Below are positions 26,421 to 39,204 of a stretch of DNA of 64,000 nt, one piece after another. Below the pieces are notes generated by a model. That model searched no databases, was not told the DNA's origin, and saw only the letters and a list, made by a program, of their open reading frames with translations. The stretch is from assembly GCA_032207245.1 (NCBI GenBank), contig CM063508.1:91049320-91113319 (forward strand). Direction: 5' to 3'. Numbering within the stretch: the stretch's first letter is position 1; each line of letters opens with the position of its first letter. The position numbers and the translations under genes are program-made. This stretch comes from Pardosa pseudoannulata. Taxonomy: Eukaryota; Arthropoda; Arachnida; Araneae; Lycosidae.

Positions 26421-29400
26421 TTGAAACCTGATGTTCCCGATAACTTCTTTTAGAATATTTTCTTTTTTGGGGACGACATCTACCTGTTCTAATGTTGCAG
26501 TGACTTAACAGCAGAACTTTTCTGACATATCTTTATACATATCTATGGAAAGAAATAAAATTTGTGCTGCTATGACTCTTAAAAGATTTTCTGCTTGATT
26601 TAGAGGTTTTGCGATACTAATCAGAAAATTGATGAATTTTGTCTGACGACAATTTTCCCAACACGTTAAAAGTTGTTCTCAATGAACTATTGAGTGACTT
26701 ATTTAAACAGTAAAGTACCAGTTTATTTTATTTTTATGTTTTTAAATAGTTATAGGCTGTTTGATGCCTTTTTAGCCTTCATATGAGGTAATATAAATTA
26801 TATAGATTACAGCATAATTCCTCTTTCATATTATTATACATATGTATGGGATCAAATTTTCTGCTGCTACTACTTTTAGAAGATTGTATGCCTGATCTAA
26901 AGGCTTTGTAATTCTAATTGAAAAATTGATGAATTTTTTCTCTCTCTATAGACAGTTTTCTTAGAAGTTGAAAATTGTTCCCAATGAACCACTGAGTCAC
27001 TTATTTTAGAGGTTTTGCGATACTAATCAGAAAATTGATGAATTTTGTCTGACGACAATTTTCCCAACACGTTAAAAGTTGTTCTCAATGAACTATTGAG
27101 TGACTTATTTAAACAGTAAAGTACCAGTTTATTTTATTTTTATGTTTTTAAATAGTTATTTAGGCTGTTTGATGCATTTTTAGCCTTCATACGGAGGTAA
27201 TATAAAATTATATAGATTAACAGCAGAATTCCTCTGACATATTATTATACATATGTATGGGAAAAAATCAAATTTTCTGTTGCTACTACTTTTAGAAGAT
27301 TGTATGCTTGATCTACAGGCTTTGCAATACTAATTGAAAAATTGATGAATTTTTTCTCTCTCTATCGACAGTTTTCTCAGTATGTAGAAAATTGTCCCCG
27401 ATGAACCAATGAGTCACTTATTTTAGAAGTTTTGCGATACTAATAGGAAAATTGATGAATTTTGTCTGACGACAATTTTCCCAGCACGTTAAAAGATGTT
27501 CTCAATGAACTATTGAGTGACTTATTCTTATTTAAACAGTAAAGTACTAGTTTATTTTATTTTTATGTCTTTAAATAATTATTTAGGCTATTTGATGCAT
27601 TTTTAGCCTTCGTATGGACGTAATATAAAATTATATAGATTAACAGCAGAATTCCTCTGACATATTATTATACATATGTATGGGAAAAAATCAAATTTTC
27701 TGCTGCTACTACTTTTATAAGATTGTATGCCTGATCTAAAGACTTTGTAATACTAATTGAAAAATTGATGAATTTTTTCTCTCTCTATAGACAGTTTTCT
27801 CAGTACGTTGAAAATTGTCCCCGATGAACCATTGAGTCACTTATTTTAGAAGTTTTGCGATACTAATCGGAAAATTGATAAATTTTGTCTGACGACAATT
27901 TTTCCAGTACGTTAAAATATGTTCCCAATGAACTATTGAGTGACTTATTCTTTTTTAAGCAGTAAAGTACTATTTTATTCTATTTTTATGTTTTAAAATA
28001 ATTATTTAGATTATTTAATGCACTTTTAGTCTTCATACAATCATAATATAAAATTATATTGATTAACAGCAGAATTCCTCTGGTATATTATTATACATAT
28101 GTATGGGAAAAAATCAAATTTTCTGCTGCTACTACTTTTAGAAGATTGTATGCCTGATCTAAAGACTTTGCAATACTAATTGAAAAATTGATGAATTTTC
28201 TCTCTCCCTTACGACAGTTTTCTCAGTACGTTGAAAATTGTTCCCAATGAACCACTGAGTCACTTATTTTAGAAATTTTGCGATACTAATCGGAAAATTG
28301 ATAAATTTTGTCTGACAACAATTTTCCCAGCACGTTAAAAGATGTTTCCAATGAACTACTGAGTGACTTATTCTTATTTAAACAGTAAAGTACTAGTTTA
28401 TTTTATTGTTATGTTTTTAAATAATTATTTAGGCTGTTTGATGCATTTTTAGCCTTCATACGGAGGTAATATAAAATTATATAGATAAACAGCAGAATTC
28501 CTCTGACATATTATTTTACATATGTATGGGAAAAAATCAAATTTTCTGCTGCTACTACTTTTAAAATATTGTATGCTTGATCTAGAGGCTTTGCAATACT
28601 AATTGGAAAATTGATGAATTTTCTCTCTCTCTTACGACAATTTTCTCAAGTACGTTGAAAATTGTCCCCATTGAACCACTGAGTCACTTATTTTTATTTA
28701 AACAGTAAAATACTAGTTAGTCTGTATTTTTATGTTCTAAAAATAATTATTAATTCTGTATAATATCTCTTTAAATTTTTATGGATGTAATAAAAAGGGT
28801 TAAAAATACTTCATTTTTTAATATAAGTTACTTATTAAAAAAGTTTTAAAATGTTTTGTTTGTTGACTTTGGCAGAGTTGAAAGTTTTGTCACAGTTTTC
28901 TCAGTACATTGAAAATTGTGTGTAATGTTCTATCGAGATTTTTTCAGAATTATTTTCGGAGAATATTTACCTGTTCTAATGTTGCAGTGACTTACTGTCA
29001 GAATACTTATGACATATCTTTAATACATATCTATGAAAAGATATTAAATTTTGTGTTGCAACGAGTCTTAAAAGATTTTCTGCCTAATCTGGAGACTTTT
29101 CGATACTAATTGGAAAATTGATGAAGTTTGTATCTCTTTGACCAGTTTTCTCAGCACATTGAAAGTTGTCTCCAATAAACCATTTCTGACTCACTTATTT
29201 CTACTCAAATAGTGAAATACTAGTTACTTTGTATTTTAATGTTTTAAAAATAGTTAGTCTAAAAATAATTGTTTTAACATAAGTTACTTATTAAAAAAGT
29301 TAAAAGAATTTTGTCTCTGTCTAATGACAATTTTCTCCGTATATTGAAATATGCCCCTAACGAATATCTTTAAGATTTTGAGGAACAATTTTGGGTGGAA

Positions 29401-30600
29401 ATATTCCTTTAAAGTTACAATGACTTACCATCAGAATATGTCTGACATATATTTAATACATATTTTTACAAACAAATAAAATTTTGTGCTGCAATGACCC
29501 TTAAAAAGATTTTCTGCCTGATCTAGAGGCTTTGTAATAATAATCGAAAAAGGGATGAATGTCATCTTTCTGTAAATTTTAGAATTCTGACGGGACATGA
29601 CAATCTTCAAGGACAGTTGCACCGAATTGAGGTGAAAAACACTCCTGACTGCCCTCTATGTCTTAAGGGAGAGGTTTATGAATTTTAACCACTTGACATT
29701 TTGTGCTTTCGTACGCAGCATTAATTTTTACTTTTTATCCTCAGACTACTTTTCTTCAAAGGCTAATTGATATTGGGCTGCTCTTAGGGAGATACCATAT
29801 ACGGCCCCCTCCCCAACGTAATGTAAAAAAAAAATCTTTCTGAGATGGCATTTTTCTGTCCACATCGAAAGATTTCCCCATGAAATGTTTTTGATGATTT
29901 TTATTTAGCCAGTAAACTACCACTTTCTTTGTATTTTAATGTTTTGAAAATATTTATTTAGTCTGTCATATATATTTTTAACCTTCATACGGACATAATA
30001 AAAAAGGGTTAAAAAGACTTTATTGTTCCTGTTTTAACATATTTTGCTTATTATTATTATTTTTTTTTTTTTTTTTTTTTTTATAATTTACCTATTGACC
30101 TTGGCAGTATTGAAAATTTTGTGTTTGTCTGAAGACATTTTTTTCAGCATATTGAAATTTGACCCTAACAAACCCTTTTTGAGATTTGTGGGAACTATTC
30201 TAGGGGAAAAATCTACCTATTCTAATGTTGCATTGGCCTTACATCATAATCTCTTTGGCATATCATTATACATATCTATGAAAAGGAATAAAATTTTGTG
30301 CTACGACGACCCTTAAAAAGATTATCTACCTGATCTAGAGGATTTGGAATACTAATCGGAAAATTGGTGAATTTTGTCTGTCTGTGACGACAGTTTTCTC
30401 AGCAAATCGAAAAATGTCCCCAAGAAATAGTTTTGAGTCATTTATTCTTAACTAGACAGACTTATTACTTATAAAATACTTTTTTGTTATTTTAATGTTT
30501 TGAAAATAATGATTTAGTCTATTTCATGTATGTGTAAACTTTATACGGACTAATAAAAAAGAGTTAAAAGACTTCATTGCACATGCTTTCACTTAGGTTA
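26421..30600. repeat. Large diverged tandem array, units of about 420 bp
   Basis: A landmark with CATATGTATGGGAAAAAATC or a variant recurs at about 26537, 26837, 27250, 27670, 28095, 28520, 29025, 29455 and 30264. Each is followed by a TTCTGCTGCTACTACTTTTA-like word, GCAATACTAATTGAAAAATT, TTTTCTCAGTACGTTGAAAA and AATGAACTATTGAGTGACTT. The central units (27.2-28.6 kb) are very similar with 420-425 bp spacing; the outer units are more diverged and carry indels, as expected from unequal exchange in the array centre. A T run lies at 30059-30082. It fills most of intron 2. Confidence 0.85.
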
Positions 30601-32107
30601 TGTAATTTTTTTGTTTTTCACCGTTGACCATTTCTTTAGCAGTAATGGAGGCGATTCTCCCAGTCATGTGCTGCAAACAAGATAATTTTTGCTTTATTAT
30701 TCATTGACTGCTTTGAATCCATTTTAAGTTATTTCCTTTTGTTCAACTTCTAATCCGTTAGAATAACAGAGAGGGATAAATTTAAAGTCAAAAGAATGTA
30801 AGTTACATCATAGTTACTTTCATACCTACCATTTATTTTAATAGTACTAAACTCTACAAACTTACTTATTTACCAGTTACATTACTTACAACCCTTTCTT
30901 AAAAATTTTCACGATTTTTGTTTATTTGAACAAAAATGTTTTTAGGAACTTCTTGAGGGAATCTTTCCTAGTACTATTTTCAATTATTTCCTAAATATTT
31001 TTTAAACAACTGTATCTAGATTGTATTCGTTTATATGTAAGAAGAAACTTACATATATTTCCATTAACATTTCATGGTTTGGTGAAAAAAGAGAAGAAAT
31101 TCCTATTTTCCGCTAAACCAAGGGTTGGTAAAATATTTTAGAACTGGACTAGATAATGTTCGGCTTCCAGTTAACAAACTCTAGTGGACATTTTTTTATA
31201 AGGTGTTACTACTCATAAAAATAAATAATGATTTTATTTGTAGGTGGCATTTTCGCATACTTAATGTTATACACACTATTGCTGATGTTTGGATACAAAT
31301 AAAAACATTTTTCTTGAATTTATTATAAAATGGTTAAATTTTTTTCTAATACGAAGACTTCTGAGACGATATTTCATCAAACTGGACTTCGATGTTAGTG
31401 AGATTGTGTGCAAATGGTCATCAGTTAATAATGTCCTATATTACAATTTTTCCATATTTCATTTTAGAAAATGCCTTTTCATATAAATATGGACTCGCAT
31501 ATAATGATAAAAATTGCCGTGGTACTAATTTTGGCCTCATTTATCTTCAGAAAAATATTTATAGAGTTGTATTAGATATATTTCTTTAAATGTAACTTTT
31601 GGCTTGTCAATTTGCAAATAAATCATTTTAGTTGAAAGTTCGACGAAAGCTCTCAAATTGTAGTCAAATGGATTTTGAAACATTGAAATGCCTTTTCCAT
31701 AGCTATCAGTATCCTCAAAGAACATAAGCAATTGTAAAATGCACATATGCAATAGCAAATTGAGAAATAACTTCTTTCAATTAAAGACACGCAAATAGCT
31801 CCACTTGTATTCAATATTCAAAATTTATATTAGATTTGACTAGCAACGCTATCTCATATAATTTACTTGCTATGGGTTGAATCGAAAATATATAGCCGGC
31901 TATATTTAGCCCACGAGTTATAGTTTGTCTGCTCCTGCACTAAATTAAGAACTACAATATACTTCGCTGCCGGAGTTTTTCCTGAAATTTTGGTTTGTAT
32001 GTATATATAATGCAAAGCATTCATGTGTAAAACATTCTTATACAGATATTTATTTATGATCTATGTAGTGCAATTGTTGCTAACTTGTCCGTTGTGTTCC
32101 ATTTCAG
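30601..32107. other. Intron sequence before TCF exon C
   Basis: AT-rich, with no recognised gene or repeat. Short frames at 31289-31758 have no family resemblance. Confidence 0.5.
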
Positions 32108-32302
32108 GCATACGCCAGCCTTGTATCCTACGACTTCGGCAGGTTTCCGAAGTGCATATTCGGCAGCGTTACCTGTCACCTCAGCAAGTCTACCCCGGTT
32201 TAGTCCCCCTGCGCTCATATCTCCCTACCCGGGCATTTCGCATCCAGCCCTCATTGCAACGGGAGCCAAACAGGAACTTCCTCTGCACCACTCCAATCAC
32301 AG
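32108..32302 (+). CDS. pan: TCF exon C: linker with KQE motif
   Basis: Acceptor TGTTCCATTTCAG lies before 32108 and donor CACAG|GTAAGA after 32302, which is close to consensus. The translation starts HTPALYPTTSAGFRSAY and ends LPLHHSNH plus two bases of Arg. It aligns with the vertebrate stretch with YPITTGGFRHPYP, then RFPPHM, then GIPHPAIVTPTVKQE; here these read YPTTSAGFRSAY, RFSPPALI and GISHPALIATGAKQE. The AKQE at the end sits where human TCF4 has its SUMO-acceptor VKQE, so sumoylation here is an inference. The exon is 195 nt and phase-consistent on both sides. Confidence 0.95.
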
Positions 32303-33324
32303 GTAAGAACATCATGAACGGGGATCTGCCGGCCTTCGACAAATGATTTCTTTTGAGATATTATTTGTTTATTTACAATTTGTATTGAAAAAAATCTTAC
32401 CGTACGACTCTAAAAAGACACAGTACCTTTCAAGCTTCCTCTTCGTAACGGTCTACTTTTGAATCAGTAAAAAGTAAAATAATTTTTGATCTAAATAATA
32501 AATGTCTAAATTTTGTAAAAATTATTTAGTTTTGTAAATTGAAGTTATACCGTACGGGAAATACCACAGGAACCACAGGATGGTGTTGGAACAGAACTGC
32601 CTGGGCCAAGCCCTCTAGTTCTGCATTACTGGGAGTTTGGCAATACAACATATGGATGATTTGGCTCGAACATGAAAAAAGTACAGTAAATAAAATAAGG
32701 GAGGGGGTGCTTGAGTTTAGACTGAGAAACAGTAAAGTTAAAGAAGAGAGAAGTGTGCTGGAGATGAGAAGGTTACTTGTTACAGCTTCCAGAGCACATA
32801 ATAAAATAGTAGAAGTACTGTTAAGTTAACAAAATGAGATTATAATTATTTTTATTTTTATTTTTATTTATTTTTTTTTTCCCAAGGGAAAGAAATGAGA
32901 TCAAGTGCGAACGGCACTGTTGAAGAAAGTTGGAGAAAATATGCGATCCAAACGAGAAAATTTAAGCCAATCAAATTAGAGCATATAACCAATGGCAATC
33001 TTAGCATTTGACCCACCAAAGTGTGGCCGCGAGAAGCGATGCTTCAGGAGAAGGATAAGAGAGAGCGTTAAGAGGGGGGAGAAAAACATTAGAGTGGGGC
33101 AGGATCCTGGAGGAACCAATAGAATTTTAGAACGGGGAAATAACTGACGAATAGAATTATTCGTAGTCCTGGGCTAAGATGGCCATCGGTCTTTTGCGAT
33201 TACTAGAGTTTGCATAGTCATATTGAGCTAGTTCTAAGAGATGGTCAATTCTGAGATTTTTATTGAACTTAGTAGCAATAATTTTAAGAAAATTTGGAAG
33301 AGAGGGAATGTTCCAAATTTTCTT
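32303..33324. other. Intron segment with a mixed-composition insert
   Basis: AATTATTTAGTTTTG plus AAGTTATACCGTACGGGAAA near 32520-32562 recurs as AATTATTTAGTTTTG plus AAGTTATACCTTACGGGAAA at 33428-33468, so about 0.9 kb between them looks inserted or the flank was duplicated. The inside (32563-33250) is GC-richer and includes an unrecognised 96-codon frame at 32539-32829 and a GATTATAATTATTTTTATTT run. The frame lacks any known motif and is not called as a gene. Confidence 0.4.
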
Positions 33325-33900
33325 ATGTACACCAAGTGAAAAAAAATAAAAAAAAAAAGTAGTGAAATATACATACTTGCAAAATATGCTTGGGTATAAT
33401 ATAAATGCCTGGGATAAACTTTGTAAAAATTATTTAGTTTTGCAAAATAAAGTTATACCTTACGGGAAATATATACACCAAGTAAAAAAAGAGAGAGAGA
33501 GAGAGAAATATACATGCCTGCAAAATAACTTTTGGAATGTATATGTCAATTAGAAACTAAACTTTTTATATCAAATAAAAACAAATATCACTGTTACGCT
33601 GAATTAAAATTCTATCATGCGAGCAATGCATTTCATTTTATAGCAAAATAAAAGCTATTTTTTTTTTAATCTTCAATTTCTCAACAGTTTTTATTTATTT
33701 ATTTTAGGTATTAAAATGTCACATATTTTTTAAGTTTTAGTTTACAAAATAAAAGTACTATTTTAATTTCACTTACTTTAAATTATTTTTTAAAAAATAT
33801 ACCACTTGAAATGACAAAACTAATGTTTTAAAAGTTAAACTATGAAATGAATTGAAAAAAAAATATTTTTGATATAGCAGAACTATTTATTTTACGAGGA
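33325..33900. repeat. Diverged dispersed repeat, copy 2
   Basis: It shares the ordered words ACACCAAGT, the TGCAAAATAACTTTTGG word, CAAATAAAAACAAAT, GAATTAAAAT and CTTGAAATGACAAAACTAAT with 3655-4370. The ACACCAAGT head is itself repeated at 33330 and 33475. Confidence 0.4.
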
Positions 33901-34599
33901 ATCTATGAAAAAGTTGTTATAATTAAGATTTTTAGTATCTATTTTGATCTTATTGAAATATAGAAAATTGTATTAGGGTATTTGGGGTTTACGTCCAATT
34001 TCACGGATTTTGCTTTCTTGGTCTGGGAGTATGTACAGTTGTTAATCAACATTTTCCCAACTGGTTAAAATAAAAACCCATTTAAGATCATAAATAAACA
34101 GTTGCGAACATACAGTTTAGAAGTTCAAACTCCTCCTATAATTCGAAATTTCCTTCGAATCCTTCTTTCGTCGAATTTCCTTCTATTTAAATTCTTTCTC
34201 GGTAGTTTTCTTGACTAGTGCTGCCATCTATTATTAAAGAAAATATAAGATAACAATGAATTCTTTTAATAACGAATTTATAAACATTTTGCATGCCTAA
34301 ATATTTTGTATTTTTAAAAGAAAATTTATTACACATGAACTATATTTGATGGTGTAGAAGAAATCCATCTAAAGAAAAAGTTACATAAATACGTATTTTT
34401 AATTACTTATGCTACGTGAATAAATAGTGCTGCCATCTATGATTATAGGAAGAAAACACTTTATTACATATTATTTAATCCTATTGTAGTAAAAGCGTTG
34501 AACAAACTATGGCTCACCAGCCAGATGACAGTCGATGGTTAGCTGTGATTTTTTTTAAACATTAAAATGTTCAATTTAAACTTAAAAGTATAGTTCAAG
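33901..34599. other. Intron sequence with a short repeated word
   Basis: AGTGCTGCCATCTAT occurs twice, at about 34217 and 34427, each followed by a TATTA-like word; otherwise nothing recognised. Confidence 0.45.
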
Positions 34600-36087
34600 G
34601 AGTATTCCATATAAGCAAAACAATTTTTTTTAGAAATGTTTCATTCTTATCTTTCTGAAAATCTTATGTTTCTAAATACTGCAAGAAACGTTCTATAATA
34701 CATACATTTGGTTTAAAAATGAAATTTAGAAAGTTTTACTAGTAATAAACTGAAACGGGGGCTTTTAACTCCCCTTCTCACAATGAGTAATCTGTTACTG
34801 ATTATGAGGAACTTTTAGAACGGTAGTCGACAGTTCATCTCACGATAATAATTTTCAGTACATATTATTTAAGCCTGAATTTTATGATAAAGTGTAATAA
34901 CTTATCTTTCTGAAAATCTTATATTTCTAAATACTGCAAGGAATGTTCTATAATACATACATTTGTTTTTACAATAAAATTCAGAAAGAGTTGTACTAGT
35001 AAAACTAAAACGGGAGCTTTTAACTTCCCTTCTCACAATGAGTAATCTGTTACTGATTATGAGGAACTTTAAGAATGGTAGTCAACAGTTCATCTCCCTT
35101 CTTTAGAAAAACATTTTCTTTATAAATGTTTCATTCTTATCTTTCTGAAAGTTTTATATTTCTAAATGCTGCAAGAAATGTTCTGTAATACATACATTTG
35201 TTTTTACAATGAAATTCAGAAAGAGTTGTACTAGTCATAAACGGGAGCTTTTAACCTCACTTCTCCAAATGAGTAATCTGTTATTGATTATGAGGAACTT
35301 TTAGAATTTTAGTTAACAACCCATCTCCCTTCTTTAGAAAAACATTTTCTTTATAAATGTTTCATTCTTATCTTTCTGAAAATTTTATATTTCTAAATGC
35401 TGCAAGAAATGTTCTGTAATACATACATTTGTTTTTACAATGAAATTCAGAAAGAGTTGTACTAGTCATAAACGGGAGCTTTTAACCTCACTTCTCCAAA
35501 TGAGTAATCTGTTATTGATTATGAGGAACTTTTAGAATTTTAGTTAACAACCCATCTCCTTTCTTTAGAAAAACATTTTCTTTAGAAATGTTTCATTCTT
35601 ATCTTTCTGAAATTCTTATATTTCTAAGAACTGCAAGGAATGTTCTATAATACTTACATTTGTTTTTACAATAAAATTCAGAAAAAGTTGTACTAGTAAT
35701 AAACTGAAACGGGAGCTTTTAACTTCCCTTCTCACAAGGAGTAATCTGTTATTGATTATGAGGAACTTTTAGAATGGTAGTCAACAGTTCATCTCATTTC
35801 TTTATAAAAACATTTTCTTAAGGAATGTTTCATTCTTATCTTTCTGAAATTCTTATATTTCTAAGAACTGCAAGGAATGTTCTATAATACTTACATTTGT
35901 TTTTACAATAAAATTTAGAAAGAGTTGTACTAGTAGTAAACTGAAATGGGGGCTTTTAACCTCACTTCTCACAATGAGTAATCTGTTATTGACTGTGAGG
36001 AACTTTTAGAATGACAGTCGATAATTCATCTCATGATAATAATTTTCAATGCATATTATTTAAGTTTGAATTTTAGGATAAAGTGTA
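34600..36087. repeat. Tandem array, six units of about 235 bp
   Basis: CTTATCTTTCTGAAA starts units near 34646, 34901, 35137, 35370, 35600 and 35836. Each has a TTCTATAATACATACATTTG-like word, AACGGGAGCTTTTAAC, GAGTAATCTGTTATTGATTA and GAGGAACTTTTAGAAT. Adjacent middle units are nearly identical, which points to recent amplification. It directly precedes the palindrome at 36088 and the HMG exon. Confidence 0.85.
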
Positions 36088-36194
36088 ATAAGCTACCAAT
36101 TTTGAGTCCTCTTTTAATATATGTGTCCGTTAGTGTTTGATTAAACACTAACAGGCAAACATATTTAAAAGAGAACTAAAAATTGGTAGCTTAT
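36088..36194. mobile_element. Near-perfect palindrome, probable MITE (TA target site)
   Basis: Left arm 36088-36138 (ATAAGCTACCAATTTT ... TTAGTGTTT) pairs with right arm 36143-36194 (AAACACTAAC ... AAAATTGGTAGCTTAT) around a 4-base GATT spacer, with only a few mismatches. TA|AGCTACC ... GGTAGCT|TA suits a TA-inserting Tc1/mariner-type MITE. It ends 114 bp before the HMG exon acceptor, so the hairpin could fold in the pre-mRNA near the branch-point region. Confidence 0.75.
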
Positions 36195-36308
36195 GACTAT
36201 CTTATTTTAGCACGATCATATAGTTTATTGCTACCACTTATTTTCATTAAATATTAGGTTTTTTTAAAGCAATCTTTAATTTGAGAATACTGTTTGTGAT
36301 TTTGGCAG

Positions 36309-36534
36309 GACCTTACCCGAGTATCCTAGCGAGCAAAAGTGCAACCCGAAACCGATGACTCCTGTCAGCCACAGCAACACCAACAGTACGAACAACAGCA
36401 ACACAGAAAAAAGAGTTCACATCAAAAAGCCGCTCAACGCTTTTATGTTGTACATGAAGGAAATGCGAGCCAAAGTAGTTGCTGAATGTACATTGAAAGA
36501 GAGCGCAGCTATCAATCAAATTCTAGGCCGTAGG
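36309..36534 (+). CDS. pan: TCF exon D: first half of the HMG box
   Basis: Acceptor TGATTTTGGCAG lies before 36309 and donor CGTAGG|GTGAGT after 36534. The exon encodes [15 protein letters not shown], an Asn/Ser/Thr-rich spacer, then the HMG box from [20 protein letters not shown] to INQILGRR. This half forms helix 1 and the start of helix 2 of the L-shaped domain and is almost identical to vertebrate LEF1/TCF7L2. The HMG box binds the minor groove of CTTTG(A/T)(A/T) sites and bends DNA. The exon ends in phase 0 after GRR, the usual family position for this intron. A 107-bp palindrome ends 114 bp upstream of the acceptor. The antisense open frame here is a shadow. Confidence 0.98.
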
Positions 36535-36772
36535 GTGAGTATGCTCAACATAATATCGTATGCTTTCTTCCAAGTTCCAACAATATTGCTGAAATGTTTA
36601 TCATTCTGTCGCTTAAAACATTATTTCAATTGACCATTAGTCTTCAAACTTTGAGTAGATTCGCTAAAATCTAGGATTTCATAGGAACTTATAAAAGATC
36701 CTTAGAACTAAATGCTGTTTAGTGAAATTCCATCCCAAACGTACAAAAACTTTACCGTAAATTAATATTTAA

Positions 36773-37054
36773 CACATTGTATGCGGGACACAACGTACTA
36801 GTACGTTTTCTGACGATTGATACTGGAACTAGTACGGGTTAGTGTTACAGCATGTTTTATTTGTGGGTACAAAAATAACGGTATATACAGGAAAACGAAG
36901 CCGAATGTTCTTGTCTACTACATAGATTCTGAAAAAATTTAGACAAATAAAAACTAGTTTTTACGTCAGTCGATGCGGAACCACAGAACGGGAAGGTGAT
37001 TAAAAAAATAAATTCAGATTTAAAATTAATTTTTTATTTACCCTTGCAAAAATG

Positions 37055-37111
<57 letters not shown>

Positions 37112-37345
37112 TATATATATATAAATATATATATAAATATATATATATATATTATATAAATATATATATTTGTTTCATTTGTCTATTTATATATTTGTTT
37201 ATATATTTTAATATAAAATACCAAAAGTTGGTTAAAAAATTAAATAGTTTTCGATCTATTGCGATTTAACTGAATAACTAAATTTACGCGCAAAACGCCC
37301 GCTCCCGGTACAATTCCACTGCGAAATGTACCCATACACAATGTG
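36773..37345. mobile_element. TTAA-flanked inverted-repeat element, about 573 bp
   Basis: TTAA at 36769-36772 and 37346-37349 flanks inverted ends: CACATTGTATGCGGGACACA on the left, and the complement of the right end, CACATTGTGTATGGGTACAT. Terminal sequence GC is high. The interior holds a (TA)n tract (37057-37110) and mixed TA/AAATATA to about 37165. No transposase frame. It is probably a nonautonomous piggyBac-like element with a microsatellite grown inside. Confidence 0.65.
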
Positions 37346-37349
37346 TTAA

Positions 37350-38355
37350 ATATGTTACAGGCACTTTATTCAAAGACAGATTAAGATAGCTCTGTTTTTT
37401 TATTAAGCATTTTTAACATAAAATTAATGGATTTTGCTGTCAACTTTAACTGTTAATATTATTGCCAAGCCGACTTTCTCTCGAGCCAGACGATTGGTTC
37501 ATTAAAACGTATGCAAAACTGCAAACGCAATGAGGAACCCACATGCGAAACTTTTGATGGATTTTCATATATAAAATATTAAATGAATCTTTATAGTCAA
37601 TTTTTAGTAAACAAACACTAGACAAGTATGAGTGCCTAATAATTTATTAAGTACCATGTACTTCCGTTTTCGAGGCCCACATATAGAAGACCACTTCTAT
37701 AGACATATAATTCTTGAACTTATTCAGTGCCCTTGTTGAACACAGGTTTATCCCGACGATCCTCATTGTAAAACCCCAAACACAAATAGTTTAGTGTGAT
37801 GTATTTCAATTTTAAGCTTTTGTTTAGCAGAATGTATGTAAAATAACAAGTCTTAGCATGTTTTGACATTGGCATAGTGCCGAGGGAAAACAACTTAAAT
37901 TTTAAGTATCTAAATACCTTCTTTAATAATTTTACAATTTGACTTGATTGTTGCCATGGCACTCAGTTTGAGAACCACTGTTCTCTATACCCATAATCCA
38001 TCCACACAGCTACATATATTTCTACCTATCTCCGTTTGTGCATAGACCAAAATAAAACTATTATACCATATTTAGAGCTTGCTGTATAACATTTTAATGT
38101 CTTCCTTTCTCTCTACACACACACACATATGTGCATTATAGCAAGAATAAAAGTGTAATATATGAATGGCATTTGTTGTGCACTCAGTTGTGCACATGTG
38201 TATGTGTACACCGAACAATATTTTAATCTAGAGCATTACATCGTACAGACTACGTTTCTTCTATATGTGCCTTCTCGTTTGTTATTCCCATGTCTGAATG
38301 TAATGTGGGTAGGCTGTCTCACATGCTTGCACATGCGTTGTCCTTTCTGTTTCAG
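37350..38355. other. Intron sequence before TCF exon E
   Basis: No gene recognised; minus frame 37720-37962 has no family resemblance. A short (CA)n lies at 38116-38126. A pyrimidine-rich CCTTTCTGTTTCAG marks the acceptor. Confidence 0.5.
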
Positions 38356-38515
38356 TGGCACAGTTTATCGCGTGAAGAACAAGCCAAATATTACGAGATG
38401 GCGCGGAAGGAGCGCCAACTTCACATGCAACTGTATCCTGGTTGGAGTGCACGTGATAATTACGCTCTCCAGGTAAAGAAGAAGAAGAGAAAAAAAGACA
38501 GGAATCAAGATGGAG
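38356..38515 (+). CDS. pan: TCF exon E: second half of HMG box and basic NLS tract
   Basis: Acceptor CCTTTCTGTTTCAG lies before 38356 and donor GATGGAG|GTAAAA after 38515. The exon encodes [20 protein letters not shown], then [16 protein letters not shown], completing the HMG box, then ALQV and [13 protein letters not shown]. The KKKKRKK tract is the classical nuclear localisation and DNA-backbone-contact basic tail of the family. Compared with vertebrate SARDNYGKKKKRKRD there is a small ALQV insertion. The CAG|GTAAAG at 38470-38478 inside that insertion is itself a good splice donor; see the findings. Total 160 nt: 53 codons plus one base that joins exon F as GAC. Confidence 0.97.
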
Positions 38516-38817
38516 GTAAAAACGACTTATCACTAATCCCAGTAAATAATTTAGCATCCTGCCATTGCATTATTGATGTGATTAACATTATTTGAACGAA
38601 TAGAAGTGCCCTCTGAAGATAAAATCTCTCAAAGTGTTCTTTTAAGTGTAAAACTTTAGACCATTTAGGATCTAAAAACAACAGGAACATTTAAACTATA
38701 TACAGTCAGACCTGATAATATGGTTCATTTTGTAGTCTTTAGAAAACTGACTTTATAAGCGTGAAATGACCATATATGTGGAAAAAGCACACATAAATTT
38801 AAGATGATGAAATTTTA

Positions 38818-38945
38818 TCTACACACACACACACACATATACATATATATTGTACACACACACATATATATATATATGTATATCTATATATATATGTATA
38901 TATATATATATATATATGTATGTATATATATATGTATATATATGG

Positions 38946-39031
<86 letters not shown>

Positions 39032-39118
39032 GTAATATATATATAATATATGTATATATATATATGTTATATAGTATGTATATATATGTATATATATATA
39101 TTATGTATATATATATAT

Positions 39119-39200
<82 letters not shown>
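38818..39200. repeat. (CA)n and long (TA)n microsatellite inside the pogo-like element
   Basis: (CA)n at 38821-38836, then about 350 bp of TA with GTA/CATA interruptions. Tyr/Ile frames here are repeat translations. Confidence 0.95.

Positions 39201-39204
<4 letters not shown>

Noticed and set aside
32539..32829. 96-codon + frame in intron 3 with balanced composition
   Set aside because: No recognised motif, no family resemblance, and it lies between duplicated flanks that suggest an inserted repeat. It might be a transposon fragment, but nothing supports a gene.
36313..36519. Minus-strand frame over the HMG exon
   Set aside because: Shadow of a strongly conserved + strand coding exon. Similar shadows at 19498-19785, 38282-38557 and 51775-52084 were dropped.
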